Assembly (NCBI RefSeq): GCF_023184515.1 | Contig: NZ_JAAHBP010000031.1 | Location: 1 to 64,000 of the forward strand | Reading direction: 5' to 3' | DNA length: 64,000 nt | Source: Streptomyces sp. D2-8 | GTDB taxonomy: Bacteria > Actinomycetota > Actinomycetes > Streptomycetales > Streptomycetaceae | Shown here: in pieces, positions 8,994-15,621 of the stretch | Layout of the letters: every line of letters starts with the position of its first letter | Position numbering within the stretch: the stretch's first letter is position 1 | Made by a program: the position numbers and the translations under genes | The notes under the pieces: generated by a model | The model's input: only the letters and a program-made list of their open reading frames with translations | The model's database searches: none | What the model was told of the DNA's origin: nothing

Positions 8994-10318
8994 CGCCCTT
9001 CACCTCCCGTGCGGTTGGTACTGCTGTTGCGGGTGTTGCTGGCGTGGGGAGTGTTGACGGGGCTGCTCGAACGGGGGGCGGGTGCGGCGGAGGGGACAGA
9101 TCCGCCGCCGCCGTTCGAGGTGCGCGCGCTGTGCGCGGCGACTCCGCCGGAGGCGGGGTTGCTGGGGCGGGGGGCGGAGGACTGGCTGCCTCCGCCGTTG
9201 TTGTCGGCGCGGGTGCTGTGGGTCTTGATGCCCTGCGCGACGAGGGAGGCGGGGGAGCTGATGACGGCCGCGGCCTTGCCTTCGGCGCCCTGCATGAGGC
9301 GGTTGTTGCGGGAGCCGGCGATCTCGTCGCCGAAGCCGGGGACGAAGCGGTAGATCATCGCGCTGGCGAAGATGGCGAGCAGGATGATGGCGAGGCCGGA
9401 GACGACGGCAGAGAAGGCGTTCGGGCCGTCGTCGGCGGAGAGTGCGCCGGCGAGGCCGAGGACGATGACGATGACCGGCTTGATGAGGATGACCGCGATC
9501 ATGATGCCGGCCCAGCGGCGGACGTGACCCCACAGGTTCTTGTCGACGAGGCCGGCGTAGACGACGGTGCCGAGGAGGGCGCCGACGTAGAGCAGGGCCG
9601 CCCTGATGACGAGCTCCAGCCAGAGGACGCCGGCGGCGAGGATGCTGACCAGGGAGACGACGATCAGCATGATCGGGCCGCCGCCGATGTCCTCGCCCTT
9701 CTTGAGGGCCTCGGAGAACGTGCCGAAGAACGCGTCGGTCTGGTCGCCGGTGGCTTTGGCGAGGACCTCGGTGACGCCGTCGGTCGCGGAGACGACGGTG
9801 TAGAGGATCAGGGGGGTGAAGGCGGAGGCCAGGACGGTCAGCCAGAGGAAGCCGATGGCTTCCGAGAGGGCGGTGGTCAGGGGGACGCCGCGGACGGCTC
9901 GTTTGGCCACGGCCAGGAGCCAGAGCAGGAGCGTGAGGATCGTCGACGCGGCGAAGACGACGGCGTACTGCTGGAGGAACTTGGGGTTCGTGAAGTCGAC
10001 GTTCGCGGTCTCCTTCACGGCCTCGCTGAGCTTGTCGACGGTCCAGGAGGCGGCGTCGGCACAGCCCTTGGCGAGGGAGGAGAGGGGGTCGAGGGTGGAG
10101 GTGGGGTCGAGCCGGGAGGTGCCGCTGCCGCTACCGCTGTCGGTGTCGCCTTCGCAGATTTCGAGCGCCCTGCCGGAGAGCAGGGAGCAGTTGTCGTTGC
10201 TGGGGCTGGGCGACGGTGTGGGCGCGGCCGTGGCCCGGGCGGCGAACAGGACCACCGCGGTCTGTACGGCGGTGAGGGTTGCGGCGACCTTGACTGCGCG
10301 GCGCGGGCTACCGGGCAT
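8990..10318 (-). CDS. Polytopic membrane protein, VirB6/TrbL-like
   Basis: 442 residues. An N-terminal signal-like segment (to about residue 32, ending AARATAAP) precedes a short Ser/Pro region and a cysteine-containing exterior stretch. About six hydrophobic helices lie between residues 110 and 330, with a Lys/Asp-containing loop TGVTEVLAKATGDQ. The last 110 residues are Ser/Asn/Gly/Pro-rich, low complexity and probably cytoplasmic or extracellular. The layout and its place between VirB8-like and VirB3/4-like genes fit the VirB6 channel subunit. Overlaps the upstream gene by 11 nt and the downstream gene by 4 nt. Confidence 0.78.
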   Translation of the reverse strand: MPGSPRRAVKVAATLTAVQTAVVLFAARATAAPTPSPSPSNDNCSLLSGRALEICEGDTDSGSGSGTSRLDPTSTLDPLSSLAKGCADAASWTVDKLSEAVKETANVDFTNPKFLQQYAVVFAASTILTLLLWLLAVAKRAVRGVPLTTALSEAIGFLWLTVLASAFTPLILYTVVSATDGVTEVLAKATGDQTDAFFGTFSEALKKGEDIGGGPIMLIVVSLVSILAAGVLWLELVIRAALLYVGALLGTVVYAGLVDKNLWGHVRRWAGIMIAVILIKPVIVIVLGLAGALSADDGPNAFSAVVSGLAIILLAIFASAMIYRFVPGFGDEIAGSRNNRLMQGAEGKAAAVISSPASLVAQGIKTHSTRADNNGGGSQSSAPRPSNPASGGVAAHSARTSNGGGGSVPSAAPAPRSSSPVNTPHASNTRNSSTNRTGGEGR

Positions 10319-11138
10319 ACGTGAACCCTCCGAACTCCTCGACGGCCTTGGAGATGTCTTCCGAGGTCGACACCTTGTTGTCGCCGTTGACCGGCGCGGG
10401 GCCTTCCTTCTGGGAGAAGCTGTCGACCTTCCAGTCGCCGTCGGTCCAGCGCAGGTGGAGGGTCATGGTGAACCAGTCGTTGGTGACGGGGTTCTGCGAG
10501 CTCTCCCCGGTCATCCCGAACACGCCGGTGCACCAGACCTCGACGGTGGCGGTGCTGCCCGAGAAGTCGGTGACTTTGGTGCCGACCGGCATCGTGCGGG
10601 AGACGTAGGTGCTGCCCTTGGGCGCTTCGCCGTTCTCGTCCAGGCCGACCTTCTCCAGGAACGCCGTGCTGTAGACCTGGTCGAGGTTTCTCTCCAGCTC
10701 GGAGACCTTGCCGGCGTCGAACACCTGACGGACGATCTCGGGCCGCCGCGCCGGCTTGAGGATGTCGGCGGAGACCAGTGCGACGGCGTAGTTCGCCGCG
10801 GCGCTCTCCGCCCCCTCCTGGTCCTGGGCGAAGCCCGACGGGATACCGGCGGCGGACTTGGACTTGACGGGGCGTTGGCCGGAGGGGGCCGTTGCCGCCG
10901 CATCGGGCTTGCCGGAGGAGCCGTCCGTCGAAGAGGACTGGTCGCCGTCCCCCCGGTTCGCGAAGGCGATGGCTGCGATCAGGAGGACCACCACGCCGAC
11001 GACCGTGACCAGGCTGCGGGGCGAGGAGCGGGTGCGGCGGGGGTCGCCGAAGGCGTCGCCGGAGTCGGGCAGCCGGGTGCGGGTCTGGCCCGTTCCGGCG
11101 TAGCCTCCGGAGGACTCGTGGTCGTCACCGAGACTCAT
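10308..11138 (-). CDS. VirB8/TcpC-like conjugation protein
   Basis: 276 residues: a short cytoplasmic N-terminus rich in Arg and Pro, one membrane helix (SLVTVVGVVVLLIAAIAFA, about 42-60), a Ser/Asp linker and a C-terminal exterior domain. The latter contains ALVSADIL, YVSRTMPVGTKV and WFTMTLHLRWTDGDWKV, a pattern like the NTF2-like domains of TcpC/VirB8. Such proteins nucleate the Gram-positive T4SS channel in the envelope. The ATG overlaps the stop of the 40-residue gene just upstream (11135-11138). Confidence 0.8.
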   Translation of the reverse strand: MSLGDDHESSGGYAGTGQTRTRLPDSGDAFGDPRRTRSSPRSLVTVVGVVVLLIAAIAFANRGDGDQSSSTDGSSGKPDAAATAPSGQRPVKSKSAAGIPSGFAQDQEGAESAAANYAVALVSADILKPARRPEIVRQVFDAGKVSELERNLDQVYSTAFLEKVGLDENGEAPKGSTYVSRTMPVGTKVTDFSGSTATVEVWCTGVFGMTGESSQNPVTNDWFTMTLHLRWTDGDWKVDSFSQKEGPAPVNGDNKVSTSEDISKAVEEFGGFTYAR

Positions 11139-11257
11139 GCCGCGTACGCCCCCTCGACGTCGTGCGGAAACACTTCGTACCGGTCGTACTTCTCATACTC
11201 CTCGTACGACGGTAGCCGTGCTGGTTGCCGCGCGGGCGCGGTGTGGTGACTCGACAT
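11135..11257 (-). CDS. 40-residue tyrosine/glutamate-rich small protein in T4SS operon
   Basis: This gene is too short for ordinary ORF cut-offs. Reading the minus strand from ATG 11257 gives MSSHHTAPARQ at the start, then SYEEYEKYDRYEVF and a DVEGAYAA end, 40 residues. Its TGA overlaps the ATG of the VirB8-like gene as ATGA, the coupling seen throughout this operon. The third codon positions are strongly G/C. A GAGG lies 13 nt upstream, rather far. No membrane segment or known domain is visible. The clustered Tyr and acidic residues suggest a protein-protein contact peptide, but the function is unknown. Confidence 0.65.
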   Translation of the reverse strand: MSSHHTAPARQPARLPSYEEYEKYDRYEVFPHDVEGAYAA

Positions 11258-11353
11258 CAGGGAAACGCAACCTCAGCCGGTGGGCACGACGGGCGGGTGG
11301 GACGGAGAGGGAGGAGGAGCCGGGCGTGTCCGGCCGGGCGGATGGTGCCCGGG

Positions 11354-11662
11354 CTACACGGCCATGCCGTAGATGATGGTGAACAGCGTCCCGAGTGAGC
11401 CGATGATGAACACTCCCGTCAGGCCCGCGATGATGAGGCCCTTGCCCTGCTCCGCGCTGAAGGTGTCCCGCAGGGCGGTGGCTCCGATGCGCTGCTTGGC
11501 GGCGCCCCAGATCGCGATGCCGAGGCAGAGCAGGATGGCCACCGCCATCACGACCTCGATCATCACCTTCGCCTCGTTGCCCAGGCTGCCGAAGGGGCCC
11601 CAGTCCGGAGCGATCCCGCCGATGATGGTGTTGATGTCTCCCTTGTCGGCCGCAAAGAGCAT
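11354..11662 (-). CDS. VirB2-like small membrane protein (pilin/TrbC-like)
   Basis: 102 residues from ATG 11662, with AGGGGCGG about ten bases upstream; an in-frame GTG at 11695 would add eleven residues. Two hydrophobic helices (VMIEVVMAVAILLCLGIAIW and IAGLTGVFIIGSLGTLFTII) flank a short charged loop (AKQRIGATALRDTFSAEQGKG). This is the two-helix layout of VirB2/TrbC pilins and of the related small proteins in Gram-positive T4SS. It is the first gene of the operon. No signal peptidase site is obvious. Confidence 0.75.
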   Translation of the reverse strand: MLFAADKGDINTIIGGIAPDWGPFGSLGNEAKVMIEVVMAVAILLCLGIAIWGAAKQRIGATALRDTFSAEQGKGLIIAGLTGVFIIGSLGTLFTIIYGMAV

Positions 11663-12141
11663 GTAAGTCACCGCCCCTGTTGGGTAGTTCCGCACCCTCT
11701 GCGGTCGTGCAGAGGTCAGGCCTCATTCTCGCCGACAATGATGCTGTCGGATGTCGACTTGGCGTCATTGATTGGCGGGTTTCGTACAAATACCTTGCCA
11801 CCGTTCCGCGCCGGCCCCTAGGGGTGGCGACGGACGGTGTGCGAAGGATCGTATGGTCACTCTGTGTATCACGGCAGGTCACGCCGGGCAATGAGGCCTG
11901 AGCGGAACCTGGTGTGTGGTTCCGTCGTTGTGCCCTCTTGCGGTCTTTCTCACCTTTACAGGCTGTTTCTGACGGCTGGTCGGGTGAGTCGTCGCGCCGG
12001 TGTTCCCGGGGTGAAGGCTACCTGGCAAGGCGCAGAGGCCGTGGCTGGGTTGCCGCGGCCCCCTGCGTTTCCTGCCGTCCCCGGGCCCTTACGGCGCCGG
12101 GCGGCGCTCCTCGGTGACGGTCTGTCACCAGCTGGGAGGTG
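11663..12141. other. Intergenic region upstream of the T4SS-like operon
   Basis: Nearly 480 bases without a gene I can support. It should hold the promoter of the minus-strand T4SS-like operon. A small inverted repeat, CCGACA-ATGATGC-TGTCGG, lies at 11732-11750. The stretch 11755-11800 (TTGATTGGCGGGTTTCGTAC...) is more AT-rich than its surroundings. No convincing -35/-10 pair could be fixed. The right part, 11900-12141, shows nothing recognisable. Confidence 0.5.
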
Positions 12142-12396
12142 TCAGCCGGGGAAGGCGCCGAGTCCCTCCGGGGTGCCCGGACCGGTCGGACCGTCGTAGC
12201 CCGTCCGGGCGGTGCGGAAGGAGCTGGTGGTGCGGTTGCCGTTGCCGCCGCTGGTGACGTCGTTCAGGGCGGATGTGTTCGCGTAGGGGAATTCGGACGG
12301 GTCGGAGCCGGCGGACGGGGTGCCCGCGAGGGCGTGGACGCTCGCGATGATCGGGGCGGAGGCGCTGGTGCCGCCGTAGGTGGCCCAGTCCTCCAT
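12142..12396 (-). pseudogene. Remnant of sedolisin/subtilisin-like secreted protease, C-terminus
   Basis: About 84 residues remain. They carry the catalytic-serine motif YGGTSASAPIIASV and the C-terminal SALNDVTSGGNGN ... GYDGPTGPGTPEGLGAF, typical of the end of S53/S8-family exported proteases of actinomycetes. The usual N-terminal several hundred residues with the other catalytic residues are absent. The two cysteines normally found between NGN and GYDG are replaced. The open frame continues upstream to 12807, but that part does not resemble a protease and is probably fused by deletion. Confidence 0.7.
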
Positions 12397-12740
12397 GCCC
12401 TCCTCTTCGCGGTCATGGCGTTTGTCTTCGCCACTGGCCCTCAGCTCCTGGACAAAGCCGTCAACTGAGTGGCTTGACAGCCCCGTGCTCAGCCCTCGCG
12501 CCGCTGATGGACCGCTCGACCTGCACCGGACGGCAGTCCCGTCGGCTCCGAGGCCCGCCGGAGAAACGGGGTAGGTGACCGCGTCCTCCGTGCCCGGGGG
12601 GATCTTCAGTGAGACCGGCTCGGCAGTGGTCGTCGAGCTGAGACCGAGCAGGGGAACGGAGGCCGTGACCGACAGCGGCTTGAACTCCACCGCTGTCCCT
12701 CCGCCGCCCGCGCGGTCGCAGAGCTGGGGCAGGGCTTCGG

Positions 12741-12977
12741 CTACCGAGCCCTCTCCACGAAGTGGTCGAACTCGCCCGCCCGCACGCCGCGTGCGAAGGT
12801 GTCCCACTTGCGGCGGGTGGTGGTCACCACGGTGGCCGGGGCGCTGGTCTCGCGGAGGTAGACGGGGGTGTCACCGTCGTCTCCCTCGCCGAAGGCGATC
12901 TCGATCCAGGGGCCTGGGCCCGTTGCGTCCGGTGGGGCGGCGCGGGTCCAGGTGAGGTTCGGGGGGAGCTCAGTCAT
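12741..12977 (-). CDS. DUF397 domain protein
   Basis: 78 residues. The pattern WTRAAPPD ... WIEIAF ... VYLRETSAPATVVTTTRRKWDTFARGVRAGEFD matches the small DUF397 proteins that accompany WhiJ/AbaA-type regulators, where they act as partners or antitoxin-like effectors of the XRE/DUF5753 protein. Its ATG lies inside the end of a second DUF397 gene (8-nt overlap). The regulator gene of this set survives only as a fragment at 13168-13272, so the pair may be orphaned. Confidence 0.8.
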   Translation of the reverse strand: MTELPPNLTWTRAAPPDATGPGPWIEIAFGEGDDGDTPVYLRETSAPATVVTTTRRKWDTFARGVRAGEFDHFVERAR

Positions 12978-13158
12978 GGCGGGGCTCGTTCTTGAGGGCG
13001 GCGAGGAGGGCGCCGAGGGAGGCCGGTGTGGCGGTGAGTATCGCGCCCGTGGGGTCGCTGCTTTCGGTCAGGCGGATCGTTTCGCCTGCGGCGCCCACGT
13101 GGATGCAGGACTCGCCTTCACCGCAGTATGAGGACTTCTGCCAGTGGCTGGTGGACAT
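12970..13158 (-). CDS. DUF397 domain protein
   Basis: 62 residues, a full-length DUF397: HWQKSSYCGEGESCIHVG, then IRLTESSDPTGAILTATPASLGALL. The W-x-KSSY-x(4-6)-C core is intact. It is followed by the second DUF397 gene with an 8-nt overlap, and preceded 9 nt upstream by the remnant of a DUF5753 regulator. Together these look like one decayed WhiJ-type cassette. Confidence 0.88.
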   Translation of the reverse strand: MSTSHWQKSSYCGEGESCIHVGAAGETIRLTESSDPTGAILTATPASLGALLAALKNEPRHD

Positions 13159-13167
13159 GTCGGTCTT

Positions 13168-13272
13168 TCAGAGCGACTGGACGATGTGGTGGATGAGGGC
13201 GCGGGACTCCAACTCGAGGAGGCTGAGGGCCATGAGTCGGTCGAGCACCTTGCGGTACTTGTCGAGTTGAGC
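13168..13272 (-). pseudogene. Remnant of XRE/DUF5753 regulator, C-terminal end
   Basis: Only about 34 residues survive: LDKYRKVLDRLMALSLLELESRALIHHIVQSL, broken here as LDKYRKVLDRLMALSL and LELESRALIHHIVQSL. This is the last helix pair of DUF5753 (compare RLSYDRVRDAALTPSEST in the intact copy at 45068-45889). No helix-turn-helix or the rest of the domain is found upstream, where the sequence switches to a protease fragment on the other strand. Confidence 0.72.
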
Positions 13273-13284
13273 CTCGGCGTCCAG

Positions 13285-13425
13285 GCGTCCGTGGTGGACG
13301 CCCCGCACCGGAATCTGATCGTCACCGCGGCGCACTGCCTGGGCGGCGACGGACGGCTGGTCCTCATGCCGGGCCACCGCGACGGACGCGAGCCCTACGG
13401 CGCGTGGAAGGTGCGGGGGCGGTTC
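13285..13425 (+). pseudogene. Remnant of trypsin-like serine protease around the catalytic His
   Basis: On the plus strand, about 46 residues read ASVVDAPHRNLIVTAAHCL followed by GGDGRLVLMPGHRDGREPYGAWKV. This is the VTAAHC catalytic-histidine block of secreted trypsin-like peptidases and its following strand. No signal peptide precedes it and no Asp or Ser block follows before the frame ends at 13479. It abuts, within about a dozen bases, the DUF5753 remnant on the opposite strand, marking a deletion or rearrangement join. Confidence 0.72.
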
Positions 13426-13638
13426 CTGTCCCGGAGCTGCTGTACCGGAAGCGGCGGCGGGGCCCGTGACGGGCCGTGAACCCGTGCGCCGGCCGGAGCC
13501 GTCGTGCTCTCGCCGTGCTGCCCGTGCTGTGCCCCGTTCCCCCGTCCGCCCCGACTCTCCTCCCCGTGATCATTCCCGGGCGTGCGGGCCGCCTCTACAC
13601 TGACCAACGGACTCCTGGGCGGCGAGGGGCGGTTGACG

Positions 13639-14640
13639 GTGCGTAAGGCATGGATCGTGGCGAGTGTCGCCATCAGCTCCGCCCTGGCCTTCGTGATGCT
13701 GCTCGTCGTCGGGGTCTACCTCGTCGCCGGGAACCTGGTCAACGGCGTGGGCGGTGGGGCGAAGTCGCTGGCCAAGGGGTCGGTGCCGGCCGCGTACGCG
13801 GCCCTCGTGCAGAAGTGGGGCAACCTCTGCCCCGCCATCAGCCCGGCCCTGCTCGCCGCGCAGCTTTACCAGGAGAGCGGCTTCAACCCGAAGGCCCAGA
13901 GCCACGCCGCCGCGCAGGGGATAGCTCAGTTCATCCCCGGCACCTGGGCCAGCCACGGCATCGACGGCGACGGCGACGGCGACCGTGACGTGTGGGACCC
14001 GAAGGACGCGATTCCCTCGGCCGCCTCGTACGACTGCGAACTCGCGTCGTACGTGAAGAAGGTTGGCGGGAATGCGACCGAAAACATGCTGGCCGCCTAC
14101 AACGCGGGGGCGTACGCGGTGATCAAGTACGGCGGCGTGCCGCCGTACAGCGAGACCCGGAACTACGTGAAGCGGATCACGACGCTCTCCGAGAGTTTCG
14201 CGGCTCCGGTCGGACGGGTCGACCCCTCCGAGCAGGCCGCCGCCGCGATCGAGTACGCGCAGAGGAAGCTCGGCACGCCCTACCTCTGGGGCGGCACCGG
14301 CACCGCTGAGCAGGGCGGACGCTTCGACTGCTCGGGACTGACCCAGGCCGCCTACGAGACCGTCGGCATCAAGCTCCCGCGCGTCGCCAACGACCAGTAC
14401 AACGCCGGTCCGCACCCCTCGCGGGACGAACTGCTCCCCGGCGACCTCGTGTTCTTCTCGGACGACCTCACCAATTCCCGCGCCATCCGGCATGTCGGCA
14501 TTTATGTCGGAGGCGGGTACATGATCGACGCGCCCCGGACCGGTGCCGTCATCCGATTCGACCCGATCGACACCCCCGACTACTTCGGAGCCACCCGAGT
14601 CACCGAAGATGGCGCGAAAGCACTGCCCACGACGGTGTGA
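13639..14640 (+). CDS. Lytic transglycosylase + NlpC/P60 peptidoglycan hydrolase (VirB1-like)
   Basis: 333 residues from GTG 13639, with GAGGGG ten bases upstream; a TTG at 13633 is in frame. One N-terminal membrane helix (about 5-30) is followed by an SLT domain: ISPALLAAQLYQESGFNPKAQS with catalytic Glu near 79, AQGIAQFIPGTW and ENMLAAYNAGAYAV. The C-terminal NlpC/P60 domain has catalytic Cys near 231 (GGRFDCSGLTQAAY) and His near 285 (IRHVGIYVGGGYMIDAP). This dual cutter of glycan strands and stem peptides matches the wall-opening protein of Gram-positive conjugation machines. It lies divergent from the T4SS-like operon, beyond the remnant region. Confidence 0.9.
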   Translation: MRKAWIVASVAISSALAFVMLLVVGVYLVAGNLVNGVGGGAKSLAKGSVPAAYAALVQKWGNLCPAISPALLAAQLYQESGFNPKAQSHAAAQGIAQFIPGTWASHGIDGDGDGDRDVWDPKDAIPSAASYDCELASYVKKVGGNATENMLAAYNAGAYAVIKYGGVPPYSETRNYVKRITTLSESFAAPVGRVDPSEQAAAAIEYAQRKLGTPYLWGGTGTAEQGGRFDCSGLTQAAYETVGIKLPRVANDQYNAGPHPSRDELLPGDLVFFSDDLTNSRAIRHVGIYVGGGYMIDAPRTGAVIRFDPIDTPDYFGATRVTEDGAKALPTTV

Positions 14641-14671
14641 ACCGTGTGTTAACCCACCCCCTGAGCTGCGA

Positions 14672-14697
14672 AGACGTATCTCTCTTCGATAACGTCT
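14672..14697. repeat. Inverted repeat downstream of the NlpC/P60 gene
   Basis: AGACGTATC and GATAACGTCT form imperfect arms around a 7-base TCTCTTC loop, 31 bases after the stop of the peptidoglycan hydrolase gene. There is no T-tract, so it could be a weak terminator or an operator for the PAP2 gene downstream. The rest of 14641-14886 shows nothing I can name. Confidence 0.45.
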
Positions 14698-14886
14698 GCG
14701 TGATCATTCGGTGGAGTGTGGAACGTATCGACGGGGGCCATGCGTTCCTGATGACGTAGCCGAGCAGACGTTCATTCGGCACGTGTCACGCACGCGTGCG
14801 GCGGAAGCGGATCTACAACCACGGGGGTGGCAGGAGCGGCGCACGCACAGGTGCGCCGGGAGAGACGACGAAGGGGCCGCAGCACC

Positions 14887-15585
14887 ATGGCTGGACTCGC
14901 CGATTCCGGGTCGAACCCCGACGTCGACCTGCTGTACGACATCAATGGCCTGGCCAAGGACGCGCCGGCGTGGTTCGACCGCGTCATGGAGTACGTCGGT
15001 GAGTACGGGCTGCTGCTCGCCATCGTCCTGCTCGTGGTCTGGTGCTGGTGGTCCGTACGGCGGCGTGGCGACGAGGACGCGGCGTCCACCGTCGCGGCGT
15101 TGGTCTGGGCGCCGTTGGCCGCCGGTATCGCCGTGCTGGTGAACGTGCCCATACGGGGGTTCGTGGAGCGGCCCCGGCCGTTCCTGGACCACCAGGGGCT
15201 CGATGTGCTCGTCCAGGGCAAGACCGACTACTCGTTCGTCAGCGACCACGCGACGATCGTCATGGCGCTGGCGGTCGGCCTGTTCGTCGCCGACCGGAAG
15301 TTCGGGCTCTTCGGGCTCGTGCTCGCGTTGTTCGGCGGGTTCATCCGCGTCTACATGGGCGTGCACTACCCGACGGACGTCGTGGGCGGGTTCGCGCTGG
15401 GCACGGCTGTGGCGCTGCTGTTGTCGCCGCTCGCCATGGCCCTGCTGACGCCCGTGATGAAGGCCGTCGAGCGGTCGCCCCGGGTGGGGTGGCTGGTGCG
15501 GAGCAGAGGGCGGGCCGAAGGAGACGACGCGATGATCCCCGAGGCCCGCAGTGAGCGAACCTCGGAGAGGGACCTCGCCGCGTAG
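14887..15585 (+). CDS. PAP2-family membrane phosphatase
   Basis: 232 residues from ATG 14887. Six membrane segments. The three phosphatase motifs are present in order: KxxxxxxRP as RGFVERPRPFL, the SGH-like FVSDHATIVMAL (SDH instead of SGH), and the GxHYPTDVVGG box at about residue 160. It probably removes phosphate from a lipid pyrophosphate such as undecaprenyl-PP or phosphatidic acid at the outer membrane face. In-frame ATG 14827 would add a basic tail but has no Shine-Dalgarno; GAAGGGG precedes 14887. It is convergent with the flavoprotein gene, 36 nt away. Confidence 0.9.
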   Translation: MAGLADSGSNPDVDLLYDINGLAKDAPAWFDRVMEYVGEYGLLLAIVLLVVWCWWSVRRRGDEDAASTVAALVWAPLAAGIAVLVNVPIRGFVERPRPFLDHQGLDVLVQGKTDYSFVSDHATIVMALAVGLFVADRKFGLFGLVLALFGGFIRVYMGVHYPTDVVGGFALGTAVALLLSPLAMALLTPVMKAVERSPRVGWLVRSRGRAEGDDAMIPEARSERTSERDLAA

Positions 15586-15621
15586 CGCGAAGGCCGCCCG
15601 GCGCGAAGGCGCAACCCGCCA

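Noticed and set aside
6051..9353. 1100-codon open frame on the plus strand
   Set aside because: It is antisense to the T4SS-like ATPase and membrane genes, has the Gly/Ala/Val/Asp/Arg composition of a GC-shadow frame and no domain.
12139..12468. Plus-strand ORF ending FAVMAFVFATGPQLLDKAVN
   Set aside because: The last 20 residues look protein-like, but the rest is shadow of the protease remnant and no start or ribosome site supports it.
13639..14640. Resuscitation-promoting factor with a c-di-AMP riboswitch upstream
   Set aside because: The protein is an SLT-NlpC/P60 hydrolase without an Rpf domain, and the upstream sequence lacks the ydaO-type riboswitch core.
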